In this document: one piece after another, positions 34,794 through 42,808 of the stretch
How positions within the stretch are numbered: position 1 is the stretch's first letter
Layout: the number at the start of each line of letters is the position of its first letter
Assembly (NCBI RefSeq): GCF_023074055.1
Contig: NZ_JADPKR010000002.1
Span: 186,001-250,000 of the forward strand
Direction: 5' to 3'
DNA: 64,000 nt
Source: Bradyrhizobium sp. 141
GTDB taxonomy: Bacteria; Pseudomonadota; Alphaproteobacteria; Rhizobiales; Xanthobacteraceae
Position numbers and translations under genes: made by a program
The notes under the pieces: generated by a model
Database searches by the model: none
What the model saw: only the letters and a program-made list of their open reading frames with translations
What the model was told of the DNA's origin: nothing

Positions 34794-35306
34794 TCACCCC
34801 GCCTTCCCCAGATGCTCCAGCGCATCCTCGGCCCGCAGCGGCACGCGTGACGCTTCGTTGTTGAGGTCGACGAGCTGCACCAGCAGCCCCATCAGCGTCT
34901 TGCGCTCCGTGGGCTTCAGCGGCTCCAGTATGCGCGCCTGGGCGCGTTCGACGGCGGGGATGATCTCCCGCAGGATCGCGGCGCCGGATTTCGTCAGGTA
35001 GAGCAGCTTGATCCGCTTGTCCTCGGGCGCCGGCTTGCGCTCGATATAGTCCTTGGCCTGCAGCCGTTCGATCACGCTGCCGAGCGTGGAGCGGTCGAAC
35101 GCGATCACCGCGGACAGCCGCGTGGCGTCGATGCCGGGATGGGTGTGGATCGCGATCAGCGCCGCATATTGCACGGGGGTGAGATCGAACGCCTTGCACT
35201 CCTCCATGAAGATCGAGACCGCGATCTGCTGCATGCGCCGGAACAGATAGCCCGGCGCGGCATAGACGGCGTCGATCGTGATCGGAGCGGCAGGCTTACT
35301 CGGCAT
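34794..35306 (-). CDS. MarR-family transcriptional regulator
   Basis: 170 residues from ATG 35306 (GGAG 12 bp upstream). Winged-helix MarR fold with TPVQYAALIAIHTHPGIDATRLSAVIAFDRSTLGSVIERL region as the DNA-binding part (helix about residues 60-90). It overlaps the end of the isomerase gene by 11 bp, so the two are co-transcribed. The two 26-bp sites flanking the cluster are the likely operators, with an aromatic acid or its CoA ester as likely inducer (inference). Confidence 0.9.
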   Translation of the reverse strand: MPSKPAAPITIDAVYAAPGYLFRRMQQIAVSIFMEECKAFDLTPVQYAALIAIHTHPGIDATRLSAVIAFDRSTLGSVIERLQAKDYIERKPAPEDKRIKLLYLTKSGAAILREIIPAVERAQARILEPLKPTERKTLMGLLVQLVDLNNEASRVPLRAEDALEHLGKAG

Positions 35307-35928
35307 CGGGCTGCTTCTCCGGTGCGGCATCGGCGAAGGCTGGCAGCGCCTTGGCGGCGGCTTCCGCCCTCAGCAGACGCGGATAGGCCGAGACATCGAC
35401 ACCAAAGCGGCGCGCATTGGCGAGCTGTGGCACCAGGCAGAGATCGGCCAGCGTCGGCGCATCGCCAAAGCAGAACGGGCCCGCCTCGTCCCTGCTCAGC
35501 GTCTCACAAGCCGACAGCCCCTCGCGGTTGACCCACGCGGCCCAGTCCTGGACCTTCTCCTCGGCAAGGCCGAGCTCGCGCAGCCGCGCCAGCACTTTCA
35601 GGTTCTGCACCGGATGGGTGTCGCAGGCGATCGCCAGCGCGAACGCCCTCACCTTGGCGCGCCGCAGCGGATCCTTCGGCAGCAGCGGCGGACTGGGGTG
35701 CGTCTCGTCGAGCCATTCGATGATCGCCACCGATTGGGTCAGCACTGTACCCGCATCGTCCTCCAGCGCCGGCACTAAGCCCTGCGGATTGATGGCGAGA
35801 TAATTAGGGGCGCATTGCTCACCCTTGCGCAAATGATGCGGCAGATGCTCGGCACCGAGCCCCTTGAGGTTCAGCGCGATCCGCACCCGATAGGCGGCGC
35901 TGGAGCGGAAATAGCCGTGCAGCTTCAT
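35296..35928 (-). CDS. Maleylpyruvate/maleylacetoacetate isomerase (zeta-class GST)
   Basis: 210 residues from ATG 35928 (GAGAGGG upstream). Glutathione S-transferase zeta fold: N-terminal FRSSAAYRVRIALNLKG with the active-site SSAAYRVR motif, NPQGLVPAL, TQSVAIIEWLDE, then the helical C-domain. In this cluster the substrate should be maleylpyruvate from gentisate cleavage, isomerised to fumarylpyruvate. Divergent from the gentisate dioxygenase across 85 bp that holds operator copy B. Upstream partner of marR. Confidence 0.88.
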   Translation of the reverse strand: MKLHGYFRSSAAYRVRIALNLKGLGAEHLPHHLRKGEQCAPNYLAINPQGLVPALEDDAGTVLTQSVAIIEWLDETHPSPPLLPKDPLRRAKVRAFALAIACDTHPVQNLKVLARLRELGLAEEKVQDWAAWVNREGLSACETLSRDEAGPFCFGDAPTLADLCLVPQLANARRFGVDVSAYPRLLRAEAAAKALPAFADAAPEKQPDAE

Positions 35929-35964
35929 CGGAACCCTCTCTTTCATTCGTCACGTTGACGCTAC

Positions 35965-35990
35965 CTAGATCGTCAGTATACTGTCAATCA
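35965..35990. promoter_or_regulatory. MarR-type operator candidate, copy B
   Basis: 26-bp site in the 85-bp gap between the divergent isomerase and dioxygenase genes. Half-sites GATCGTCAGTA and TACTGTCAATC agree at 9 of 11 positions as inverted arms. Matches 31841-31866 at 23 of 26 positions. Placed 36 bp from one start and 23 bp from the other. Confidence 0.65.
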
Positions 35991-36013
35991 ACAAAACGAT
36001 CGGGAGCAGCACC

Positions 36014-37054
36014 ATGGAAGCCGTGACCAAGACGCCGGAACGCGAGGCGTTCTACAGGAAGATCGACGGCGAAAACCTCACCGCGCTGTGGACGGTGATG
36101 AGCGATCTGATCACGCCGGAGCCGAGGAGCGGCTGCCGGCCTCACTTGTGGAAATTCGACGTCATCCGCGACTACATGACGGAAGCCGGCAAGCTCATCA
36201 CCGCCAAGGAGGCCGAGCGGCGCGTGCTGGTGCTGGAGAACCCCGGCCTGCGCGGCCAGTCCAAGATCACGACCTCGCTCTATGCCGGCGTGCAGATGGT
36301 GGTGCCCGGCGACGTCGCGCCGGCGCATCGCCACAGCCAGTCGGCGCTGCGCTTCGTGCTCGAAGGCAAGGGCGCCCACACCGCGGTGGACGGCGAGCGC
36401 ACCGCGATGGAGCCGGGCGACTTCATCATCACGCCGTCGATGACCTGGCACGATCATTCCAACGAGACCAGCGAGCCGATGTTCTGGCTCGACGGCCTCG
36501 ATATTCCCTTGGTGCAGTTCTTCGACTGCTCCTTCGCGGAAGGCTCGAAAGAAGACCAGCAGAAGATCACGAGGCCTGCCGGCGACAGCTTTGCGCGCTA
36601 CGGTCACAATCTCTTGCCCGTCGACGTGAAGCGTTCGTCGAAAACCTCGCCAATCTTCAGCTATCCCTATGCCTACACCCGTGAAGCGCTGGAGAAGGCG
36701 CGGACGAGCCAGGAATGGGACGCCTGCCACGGGCTGAAGCTGAAGTTCAGCAATCCCGAGACCGGCGATTTCGCGATGCCGACGATCGGCACCTTCATCC
36801 AGCTGCTGCCGAAGGGTTTCAAGACCGCGCGCTATCGCGCGACTGACGCAACGGTGTTCTGCCCGATCGAAGGCCGCGGCCGCAGCCGCATTGGCGATGC
36901 CGTTTTCGAGTGGGGCCCGCGCGATCTCTTCGTGGTGCCGAGCTGGCACTGGGTGACGCACGAGGCGGATGAGGACGCCGTGCTGTTCAGCTTCTCGGAT
37001 CGGCCGGTGCAGCAGAAGCTGGATTTGTTTCGCGAGGACAGGGGCAACGCGTGA
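36014..37054 (+). CDS. Gentisate 1,2-dioxygenase
   Basis: 346-residue bicupin Fe(II) dioxygenase that opens gentisate between C1 and C2 to give maleylpyruvate. The N-terminal cupin carries the iron ligands His105 and His107 (PAHRHSQSALRF) and His146 (MTWHDH). A second cupin without all ligands follows (about 240-335), as in the family. GGGAGCAGCACC precedes the ATG. Close by are the isomerase for its product and the enzymes that should supply gentisate. A fumarylpyruvate hydrolase, the next step, is not in the window. Confidence 0.92.
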   Translation: MEAVTKTPEREAFYRKIDGENLTALWTVMSDLITPEPRSGCRPHLWKFDVIRDYMTEAGKLITAKEAERRVLVLENPGLRGQSKITTSLYAGVQMVVPGDVAPAHRHSQSALRFVLEGKGAHTAVDGERTAMEPGDFIITPSMTWHDHSNETSEPMFWLDGLDIPLVQFFDCSFAEGSKEDQQKITRPAGDSFARYGHNLLPVDVKRSSKTSPIFSYPYAYTREALEKARTSQEWDACHGLKLKFSNPETGDFAMPTIGTFIQLLPKGFKTARYRATDATVFCPIEGRGRSRIGDAVFEWGPRDLFVVPSWHWVTHEADEDAVLFSFSDRPVQQKLDLFREDRGNA

Positions 37055-37060
37055 AGGTCT

Positions 37061-37151
37061 CGTAGGGTGGGCAAAGGTGCGGCGCGCCGTGCCCACGTCT
37101 TCGCGACTCATGAGGAGGTGGTGGGCACGCTTGCGCTTTGCCCACCCTACG
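37061..37151. repeat. Palindromic repeat, GTAGGGTGGGCAAAG family
   Basis: Inverted copies of CGTAGGGTGGGCAAA at both ends, with GTGCCCAC/GTGGGCAC inside. Between the convergent dioxygenase and ABC permease genes. Compare 34660-34751 and 55804-55894. Confidence 0.8.
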
Positions 37152-37167
37152 GCAGCTGTCAATTTGG

Positions 37168-37989
37168 CTACCGCCAGTGCAAGAGCCTTGTCTCCAGCCA
37201 GCCGATCACCTTCCCCACCACGAGCCCGAACACCGATAGGATCACCACGCCCGCGAGCAGCTGATCGGTCTGCATCAGATTGCCGGCCTGGAGCACGAAG
37301 GCGCCGATGCCGTATTGGGCGCCGATCATCTCGGCGCTGACAACGAGGAGGAGCGCGACGGAGGCGGTGATGCGGAAGCCGGCGAGGATCGCGGGCAGTG
37401 CGCCCGGCCAGATCACCTTGCGCACGATGGTCGTAAACGGCACGTTGAAGCTCTGCGCCATGCGGATCAAATTGCGCGGCACCGCGTCGACGCCGCTATA
37501 GACCGAGATCGCGGTCGAGAAGAACACCCCGAGCGCGATGGTCGCGATCTTCGGCTCTTCGCCGATGCCGAGCCAGAGGATCAGAAGCGGCAGCAGCGCG
37601 ATTTTCGGGATCGGGAACAGCGCGGAGATGAACGTGATGCCGACGCTGCGCGCGAGCCGCGACAGGCCGATGGCGAAGCCGACCGCGATCCCGGCCGCGG
37701 TGCCCAGCAGCCAGCCGACGCCGATACGCAGCAGCGAGGCCGACAAATGTTGCCACAGCGCGCCCGAGATCGCGAGCTGGTAGATCGCGCGCGCAATTGC
37801 GAGGGGCGTCGGCAGGAACAGCGCGTTGACGAGGCCCACGCTGCCAGCGGCCTGCCAGATCGCGATGACAAGGGCGAGCGCGATCCAGCCGCCGAACCGG
37901 CTCGACGCGGGCACGAAGCCGGCGCCGCGAAAGCGGACGCGCCTTGTCGCGGTATCCTTCGCGCTTTCACCCGCCGCACGATCAAGCAT
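37168..37989 (-). CDS. ABC transporter permease (NitT/TauT type)
   Basis: 273 residues from ATG 37989, overlapping the ATPase stop by 8 bp. Six predicted helices; permease loop motif visible in NLIRMAQSFNVPFTTIVRKVIWPGALPAI. The N-terminal 35 residues are charged and cytoplasmic. Last gene of the operon FAD oxidoreductase, binding protein, ATPase, permease. Confidence 0.92.
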   Translation of the reverse strand: MLDRAAGESAKDTATRRVRFRGAGFVPASSRFGGWIALALVIAIWQAAGSVGLVNALFLPTPLAIARAIYQLAISGALWQHLSASLLRIGVGWLLGTAAGIAVGFAIGLSRLARSVGITFISALFPIPKIALLPLLILWLGIGEEPKIATIALGVFFSTAISVYSGVDAVPRNLIRMAQSFNVPFTTIVRKVIWPGALPAILAGFRITASVALLLVVSAEMIGAQYGIGAFVLQAGNLMQTDQLLAGVVILSVFGLVVGKVIGWLETRLLHWR

Positions 37990-38755
37990 GCTGGACCTCG
38001 CGCTCGGCATCGATCGCCTCGTTGCGGATCAGCGACCAGATCTGGTTCTGCAGCGCCAGCAGCTTCTCGCGCGCTTCAGCTTCGCCGCGCGCGGCGCGCG
38101 TCATCGGCACGGTCACGACCTCACGAATGCGGCCCGGCCGCCGCGACAACACCACGATGCGGTCGGCGAGCCGCGCCGCCTCTTCTAGATTATGGGTGAC
38201 GTAGACTGCGCCCATGCCGCCATCGGCGAGCAGGCGGACGAAATCCTCCATGAGCAATTCACGGGTCTGCGAATCCAGCGCCGAGAGCGGCTCGTCCATC
38301 AAGAGAATGGCGGGCTTGACTGCAAGCGCGCGCGAAATGCCGACGCGCTGGCGCATGCCGCCGGAGAGCTGCTTTGGATAGGTTTTGCGGAAATCGGTCA
38401 GGCTCGTGCGGCGCAAGGCGTCGTCGACCAGCGCGCGGCGCTGCGTGGCCGAAAGCTGGGTGTGCAGCAGGGGGAATTCGACATTCTCCTCGACCGTGGC
38501 CCAGGGCAGCAGCGCGAAATCCTGAAACACGAAGGTCAGCGGATTGAGACTGTCCGCCGGCGGCGAGCCGCGCAGCTCGGGCGCGCCCGAGGTCGGCTGC
38601 AACAGCCCGCCGAGGATCGACAGCAGCGTGCTCTTCCCACAGCCCGAGGGCCCGACGATCGCCACCACCTCGCCGGCGCTGACGGTGAAGGAGACATCGT
38701 CGAGCACGGCGAGATCGCCGAAGCGGTGGGTGATGTGGTTGGCGATCAGGTCCAT
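37982..38755 (-). CDS. ABC transporter ATP-binding protein (NitT/TauT type)
   Basis: 257 residues with Walker A GPSGCGKST, Q-loop FQDFALLPWATVEEN, signature LSGGMRQRVGISRAL, Walker B ILLMDEPLSALD and switch His in YVTHNLEEA. Separated from the binding-protein gene by a palindromic repeat (38783-38908), a spacing that could set different expression levels within the operon. Confidence 0.94.
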   Translation of the reverse strand: MDLIANHITHRFGDLAVLDDVSFTVSAGEVVAIVGPSGCGKSTLLSILGGLLQPTSGAPELRGSPPADSLNPLTFVFQDFALLPWATVEENVEFPLLHTQLSATQRRALVDDALRRTSLTDFRKTYPKQLSGGMRQRVGISRALAVKPAILLMDEPLSALDSQTRELLMEDFVRLLADGGMGAVYVTHNLEEAARLADRIVVLSRRPGRIREVVTVPMTRAARGEAEAREKLLALQNQIWSLIRNEAIDAEREVQHA

Positions 38756-38782
38756 GCGCTACGCGCCTCCAACCCTTGACCC

Positions 38783-38908
38783 GTCATCCTGAGGTGCGAG
38801 CGAAGCGAGCCTCGAAGGATGCACGGCCCGGATGCAGCTCGGCCGTGCATCCTTCGAGGCTCGCAGCGCAGTGCAGACGCACTGCGCTACTCGCACCTCA
38901 GGATGATG
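38783..38908. repeat. Long palindromic intergenic repeat inside an operon
   Basis: Arms GTCATCCTGAGGTGCGAG and CTCGCACCTCAGGATGA, with internal inverted GCATCCTTCGAGGCTCG and a CGCAGTGCAGACGCACTGCG hairpin. Same family as 26693-26827. It lies between two genes of one ABC operon and could act as an mRNA stem-loop. Confidence 0.8.
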
Positions 38909-38932
38909 GGGAGAGAGGCGCGCGCACATCGA

Positions 38933-39937
38933 TCAATCCGCCTTCACATAGTCCTTGGCGATGATCGCATCCGCGTCAAAGCCCTTGTCGGCAAAGCCCT
39001 GCTCCTGCAGCCATTTGATCTGGTTGTCGACGTTCTTCACGTCCAGCTTGCCGTCGGGATCGATATAGGCGCAGTTACCGACCACCTGCTCAACGGGCAA
39101 ATTGGTGTATTTTGCGATGATCTCCAGCAGCGGCTTGGTCTTGTCGTTGATCGGCGCGACGCCGTCCTTCATCGCGGCGAGGATGACGTCGTGATATTCG
39201 CGATCCGCTTTGGCGAGCGCGCCGAGCAGTTTTGTCACCAGCGCCTTGTTGGTCAGCGTCTTGGGCGAGGCGAACACCGCGCCCAATTGCCAGGGCGTCT
39301 CGTCGCCGACCCAGCCCAGGAACTTCGCGCCGCCCTCATCCATCAGCTTTCGCGCCGTGGAAATGGGAAGCAGCGCCGCATCGACGGTCTCGCCCTTCAG
39401 CGCAGCCGCCGCATTCGACAGTGATTGCAGCGGCACGATCTTCACCTCCGCAAGCTTGAAGCCGTATTTGTCGGCGAGCAGGCCGAGCGAATAGTGGAAG
39501 CTCGATCCGACCTGCGTCATCGCCACGCGCTTTCCGGCGATATCCTTGGGCGTCTTCAGCCCGGCCGCGTAGGCGTTGTTGCTGGCGAAATAGCCGATCA
39601 GGGGATAGCCGGCCTTCTCGCGGCTCATGCCGCCGATCACCTTCAGCGTGCCCTTGCCGGCGAGATTGTAAAGACCGGCGGTGAAGGCGGTGATGCCGAA
39701 ATCAACGTCGCCCGAGGTGGTGGCGACAGCAATCGGCTGCGCCGCATCGAAGAATTTCAGCTCGACCTCCAGGCCGACTTCGCGGAAATAGCCCTTGTCC
39801 TGCGCGATGAAGACGGGCGCGGAGGAGGACAGGCGCAGCACGCCGATCCTGGCCTTGAGCGCATCCTCGGCCCGGGCCGTGCCCATTGCCATGACCGCCA
39901 AAAGACTGGCTGCCGCGAGCCGCGCAATCCCGATCAT
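38933..39937 (-). CDS. ABC substrate-binding protein (NMT1/SsuA-like)
   Basis: 334 residues. Signal peptide about 1-23 (ending TARAE), then KARIGVLRLSSSAPVFIAQD and a type II periplasmic-binding fold, as in sulfonate/aromatic-acid binding proteins. Near the C-terminus NCAYIDPDGKLDVKNVDNQ. 34 bp downstream of the FAD oxidoreductase. Next to a gentisate pathway, an aromatic acid or related anion is a reasonable ligand guess, no more. Confidence 0.88.
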   Translation of the reverse strand: MIGIARLAAASLLAVMAMGTARAEDALKARIGVLRLSSSAPVFIAQDKGYFREVGLEVELKFFDAAQPIAVATTSGDVDFGITAFTAGLYNLAGKGTLKVIGGMSREKAGYPLIGYFASNNAYAAGLKTPKDIAGKRVAMTQVGSSFHYSLGLLADKYGFKLAEVKIVPLQSLSNAAAALKGETVDAALLPISTARKLMDEGGAKFLGWVGDETPWQLGAVFASPKTLTNKALVTKLLGALAKADREYHDVILAAMKDGVAPINDKTKPLLEIIAKYTNLPVEQVVGNCAYIDPDGKLDVKNVDNQIKWLQEQGFADKGFDADAIIAKDYVKAD

Positions 39938-39971
39938 CCCGTGTCCTCCCTCGTCGTTTCTCAGCGGTCCG

Positions 39972-41339
39972 TTACAGGCCCTCAGGGACGGGTTGATCCC
40001 GCCCGATGAAGGCGCCCTGTTGTTTCAACGTTTCCTGCAATTTTTCAACGCGGATGTCACGCGGGATCCTGTTTCCGGACAGCGCCAGCGCGGCGGCGGA
40101 ACCGGCGGCCTCCCCCATCACGAAACAGGCACCGGAAACCCGTGCCGCTGACTGGCCCTCATGGGTCATCGAGGCGCAGCGCCCGGCGACCAGGAGATTG
40201 TCGACGCCTTCGGGCACCAGCATCCGGTACGGCAGCTCGTTATAGCCGCGCGAGTCCGGGATCGGCGGAAAGGTGAAGACGACGTCGCCGGGCACATGGG
40301 CCTCGATCGGCCAGCCATTGACGCCGATGGAATCCGTAAACGAGGCGCAGCCGAGCACGTCCTCGCCGCTGAGCTGATAGCCGCCCTTGATGCGGCGGGT
40401 CTCGCGGATGCCGAGCTGCGGCGGCAGATCGACGATGTAGGACTTTTCGAAGCCCGGCACGGTGCTGCGCAGGAACTCGAACGCGGCGAGCGCCTGCTTG
40501 CGGCCCTCGATCTCGCCGCGGGTGAGATCGTCCGGCTCGACGCCGTTGATGGCGTGGCCGTCCTCGCGCGCCACCTGCGTGAAGTTCACCCGCCATTCGA
40601 TGCCGGATTTTTGCGGTCGCACGATCGCGCTTTTCCGCGGAAATTTGTGAGTGCCGGCCGCGATGGCCTTCTCCATCAGTTGGGGAATGGTCCGCCAGGC
40701 ATCGCCGGCTTTCTCGGGATCGATGCCGTTGAGGCGGAGCATCATCGAGGGATACAGCGGATGGCCGTGTTCGTCGCCGATCTCGAACGGCGCACCGGCC
40801 CAGACCGCGAGGTCACCGTCGCCGGAGCAGTCGATGAAGATCTCCGATCGCACCGCCTGCCGTCCGGCCTTGGTCTCGACCATCAGCGCGTCGATGCGGC
40901 TGTCATCGCTCATCACGACACCGGCACCGAGCGCGTGGAAGAGAATGTGCACCTTATGGCTGGCGAGAAGCTCGTCGGCCGCGATCTTGTAGGCGGCGGT
41001 GTCATAGGCCTGGGCGAAGACCTTGCCGAGGATCAGATGCGGCGTGTTGAGGCCGTTCAGCCGATCGATCCGCGCCAGGAGCTCCGACGCCATGCCCTGC
41101 ACCAGCCGACGATGCTCGCCGTAGACATTGCCATGCAGGCCGCAGAAATTGGTGACGCCGGCCGCGGTGCCCATGCCGCCGAGAAAGCCGTAGCGCTCGA
41201 TCAAGAGCGTCTTCCGCCCGGCGCGCGCGCTTGAAGCCGCCGCAACGATGCCGGCCGGACCGCCGCCGAGCACGACGACTTCGTATTCGCCATAGAGCGG
41301 CACCTGTCGTGCCGGTTCTTCGATCATTGTGGCCCGCAT
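39972..41339 (-). CDS. FAD-dependent oxidoreductase (PF12831-like)
   Basis: 455 residues. N-terminal FAD fingerprint VVVLGGGPAGIVAAASSARAG, then ERYGFLGGMGTAAGV and IDCSGDGDLAVWAGAPFEIG, which are typical of the FAD-dependent oxidoreductases that accompany transport and catabolic operons. Start at 41339 or at the ATG of MIEEPARQ (41327). First gene of the ABC operon and divergent from a LysR gene, the likely regulator. Substrate unknown. Confidence 0.85.
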   Translation of the reverse strand: MRATMIEEPARQVPLYGEYEVVVLGGGPAGIVAAASSARAGRKTLLIERYGFLGGMGTAAGVTNFCGLHGNVYGEHRRLVQGMASELLARIDRLNGLNTPHLILGKVFAQAYDTAAYKIAADELLASHKVHILFHALGAGVVMSDDSRIDALMVETKAGRQAVRSEIFIDCSGDGDLAVWAGAPFEIGDEHGHPLYPSMMLRLNGIDPEKAGDAWRTIPQLMEKAIAAGTHKFPRKSAIVRPQKSGIEWRVNFTQVAREDGHAINGVEPDDLTRGEIEGRKQALAAFEFLRSTVPGFEKSYIVDLPPQLGIRETRRIKGGYQLSGEDVLGCASFTDSIGVNGWPIEAHVPGDVVFTFPPIPDSRGYNELPYRMLVPEGVDNLLVAGRCASMTHEGQSAARVSGACFVMGEAAGSAAALALSGNRIPRDIRVEKLQETLKQQGAFIGRDQPVPEGL

Positions 41340-41451
41340 GGCGCGTCCGCTCCCGAAAATCTCTTGCTTGGGGCCGACTATGAATTAACGCGCACCAAGC
41401 TACAATCCACCAAAATACGCGATCAGCTTTCGCGAATCGAGAAAGGTCGAC

Positions 41452-42336
41452 ATGGACATCCTGGTGAACCTGCAGGCCTTCCTCGCCACCGCGGATGCGG
41501 CTGGTTTCTCCGCCGCTGCGCGAAAACTCGATGTCTCGACGTCGGTCGTGGCCAAGCGCGTCACCCAATTGGAGGCGCGGATTGGCACGCCGCTGTTTCA
41601 TCGCTCGACCCGGCAATTGCGCCTGACCGAAGCCGGACAGCGTTACGTGCACCGCGCCCGCAGCGTCGTCACCGATGCCACCGACCTGCTCTCGCGCATG
41701 GGCGAGAAAGGTCACGATCTCGTCGATCACCTTCGCATCAAGGCGCCGACCTCGCTGACGGTGGCACGCCTCGCCGATGCCTTCAGCGCGTTCCAGACCG
41801 AGAACCCCAGGCTCAAGCTCGATATCGTGCTGATCGATCGCCCGGTCGATCCTGTGACCGAAGGCTTCGACATCGCCATCGGCGCTTTCCCGCATTCGTT
41901 CGGCGGCGTCGTCGACGAGCCGCTCTGCGCGCTGAAGCGGCTGCTCTGCGCCTCGCCGGCATACTTGAAAAAACATGGCACGCCAAAACATCCGCGCGAT
42001 CTGGTCGAGCATCGCTGCCTCAGCTTCCTGCCGACCGGCCCGGAATGGGTCTTCGACGGACCGCGCGGGCGCATCAGCATTCAGGTCACCCCACTGCTCT
42101 CCTCCAACGAGGGACACGTGCTGGCGCGCAGCGCCATCGCCGGCAACGGCATCGCGCTGCTCTCGCACTATCTCGTGGCGGATGCGCTGCGAGACGGCAC
42201 GCTCAAACCGGTGCTGCGCGACTTTCCGATTCCGGAATTGTGGGTGAAGGCCGCAATCCCCGAACGGCGACGCAATGCCGCCGCGGTGCAGGCGCTGCTG
42301 ACACTGCTGAAAACGTCACTGGCACCGTCGTTGTAG
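41452..42336 (+). CDS. LysR-family transcriptional regulator
   Basis: 294 residues. N-terminal winged helix-turn-helix (NLQAFLATADAAGFSAAARKL to about residue 60), then the periplasmic-binding-like effector domain. Divergent from the FAD oxidoreductase/ABC operon across 112 bp, the usual arrangement for a LysR gene and its target. Confidence 0.92.
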   Translation: MDILVNLQAFLATADAAGFSAAARKLDVSTSVVAKRVTQLEARIGTPLFHRSTRQLRLTEAGQRYVHRARSVVTDATDLLSRMGEKGHDLVDHLRIKAPTSLTVARLADAFSAFQTENPRLKLDIVLIDRPVDPVTEGFDIAIGAFPHSFGGVVDEPLCALKRLLCASPAYLKKHGTPKHPRDLVEHRCLSFLPTGPEWVFDGPRGRISIQVTPLLSSNEGHVLARSAIAGNGIALLSHYLVADALRDGTLKPVLRDFPIPELWVKAAIPERRRNAAAVQALLTLLKTSLAPSL

Positions 42337-42347
42337 GCCGCGCGCCC

Positions 42348-42421
42348 GTAGCCCGCATGAGCGAAGCGATATGCGGGAACGCTCGCGGAATCCCGGATAT
42401 CACTTCGCTCATCCGGGCTAC
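42348..42421. repeat. Palindromic intergenic repeat (GTAGCCCGCATGAGCG type)
   Basis: Inverted arms GTAGCCCGCATGAGCGAAG and CTTCGCTCATCCGGGCTAC, with GATATGCGGG/TCCCGGATATC inside. Follows the LysR gene. Confidence 0.7.
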
Positions 42422-42487
42422 AGGCTATCACAGGATGGCAGTTGCTCTCGGACGATGGACCTGAGAGAAGGACCGCCAAGCTCCGCT

Positions 42488-42516
42488 GTCGTCGCCCGGC
42501 TTGACCGGGCGACGAC
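42488..42516. terminator. Perfect hairpin upstream of small secreted gene
   Basis: Arms GTCGTCGCCCGG and CCGGGCGACGAC around a 5-nt loop. No T-run follows, so a terminator role for the LysR gene is uncertain. It ends 19 bp before the next ATG and could also shape that mRNA leader. Confidence 0.45.
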
Positions 42517-42535
42517 AAGCAACTTCGTTCAACGA

Positions 42536-42805
42536 ATGGATACGACACTCTTGAAGTTCTCTCTCCCCGCCCTGCTCGCCCTCGCGATCTCCACCGCTCC
42601 CGCCGCAGCCGTGGAGCAAAACTGCCGCTTCATCCAGGCCAAGCCCGAGCGCGAATCCTGCTACAGGCACCAGGAGGACGAGCTTGCGGCAAAGCGCAAG
42701 CCTGCGCCGCCACGCGAGAGCACGACGCTCGAATCGCTCAAGCAGATGCGGCAGGACGACGACGCGGTCTATCGCAGCATCAACAACATCTGCCGCGGCT
42801 GCTGA
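42536..42805 (+). CDS. Small secreted protein with Cys pairs
   Basis: 89 residues from ATG 42536; the frame extends upstream through the repeat region, which is not protein-like. Signal peptide about 1-23 (ending PAAAVE). The mature part has Cys in NCRFIQ, SCYRHQ and a C-terminal ICRGC, with a charged helical middle. Unknown function. Its stop is 3 bp from the stop of the convergent crotonase gene. Confidence 0.7.
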   Translation: MDTTLLKFSLPALLALAISTAPAAAVEQNCRFIQAKPERESCYRHQEDELAAKRKPAPPRESTTLESLKQMRQDDDAVYRSINNICRGC

Positions 42806-42808
42806 CGC

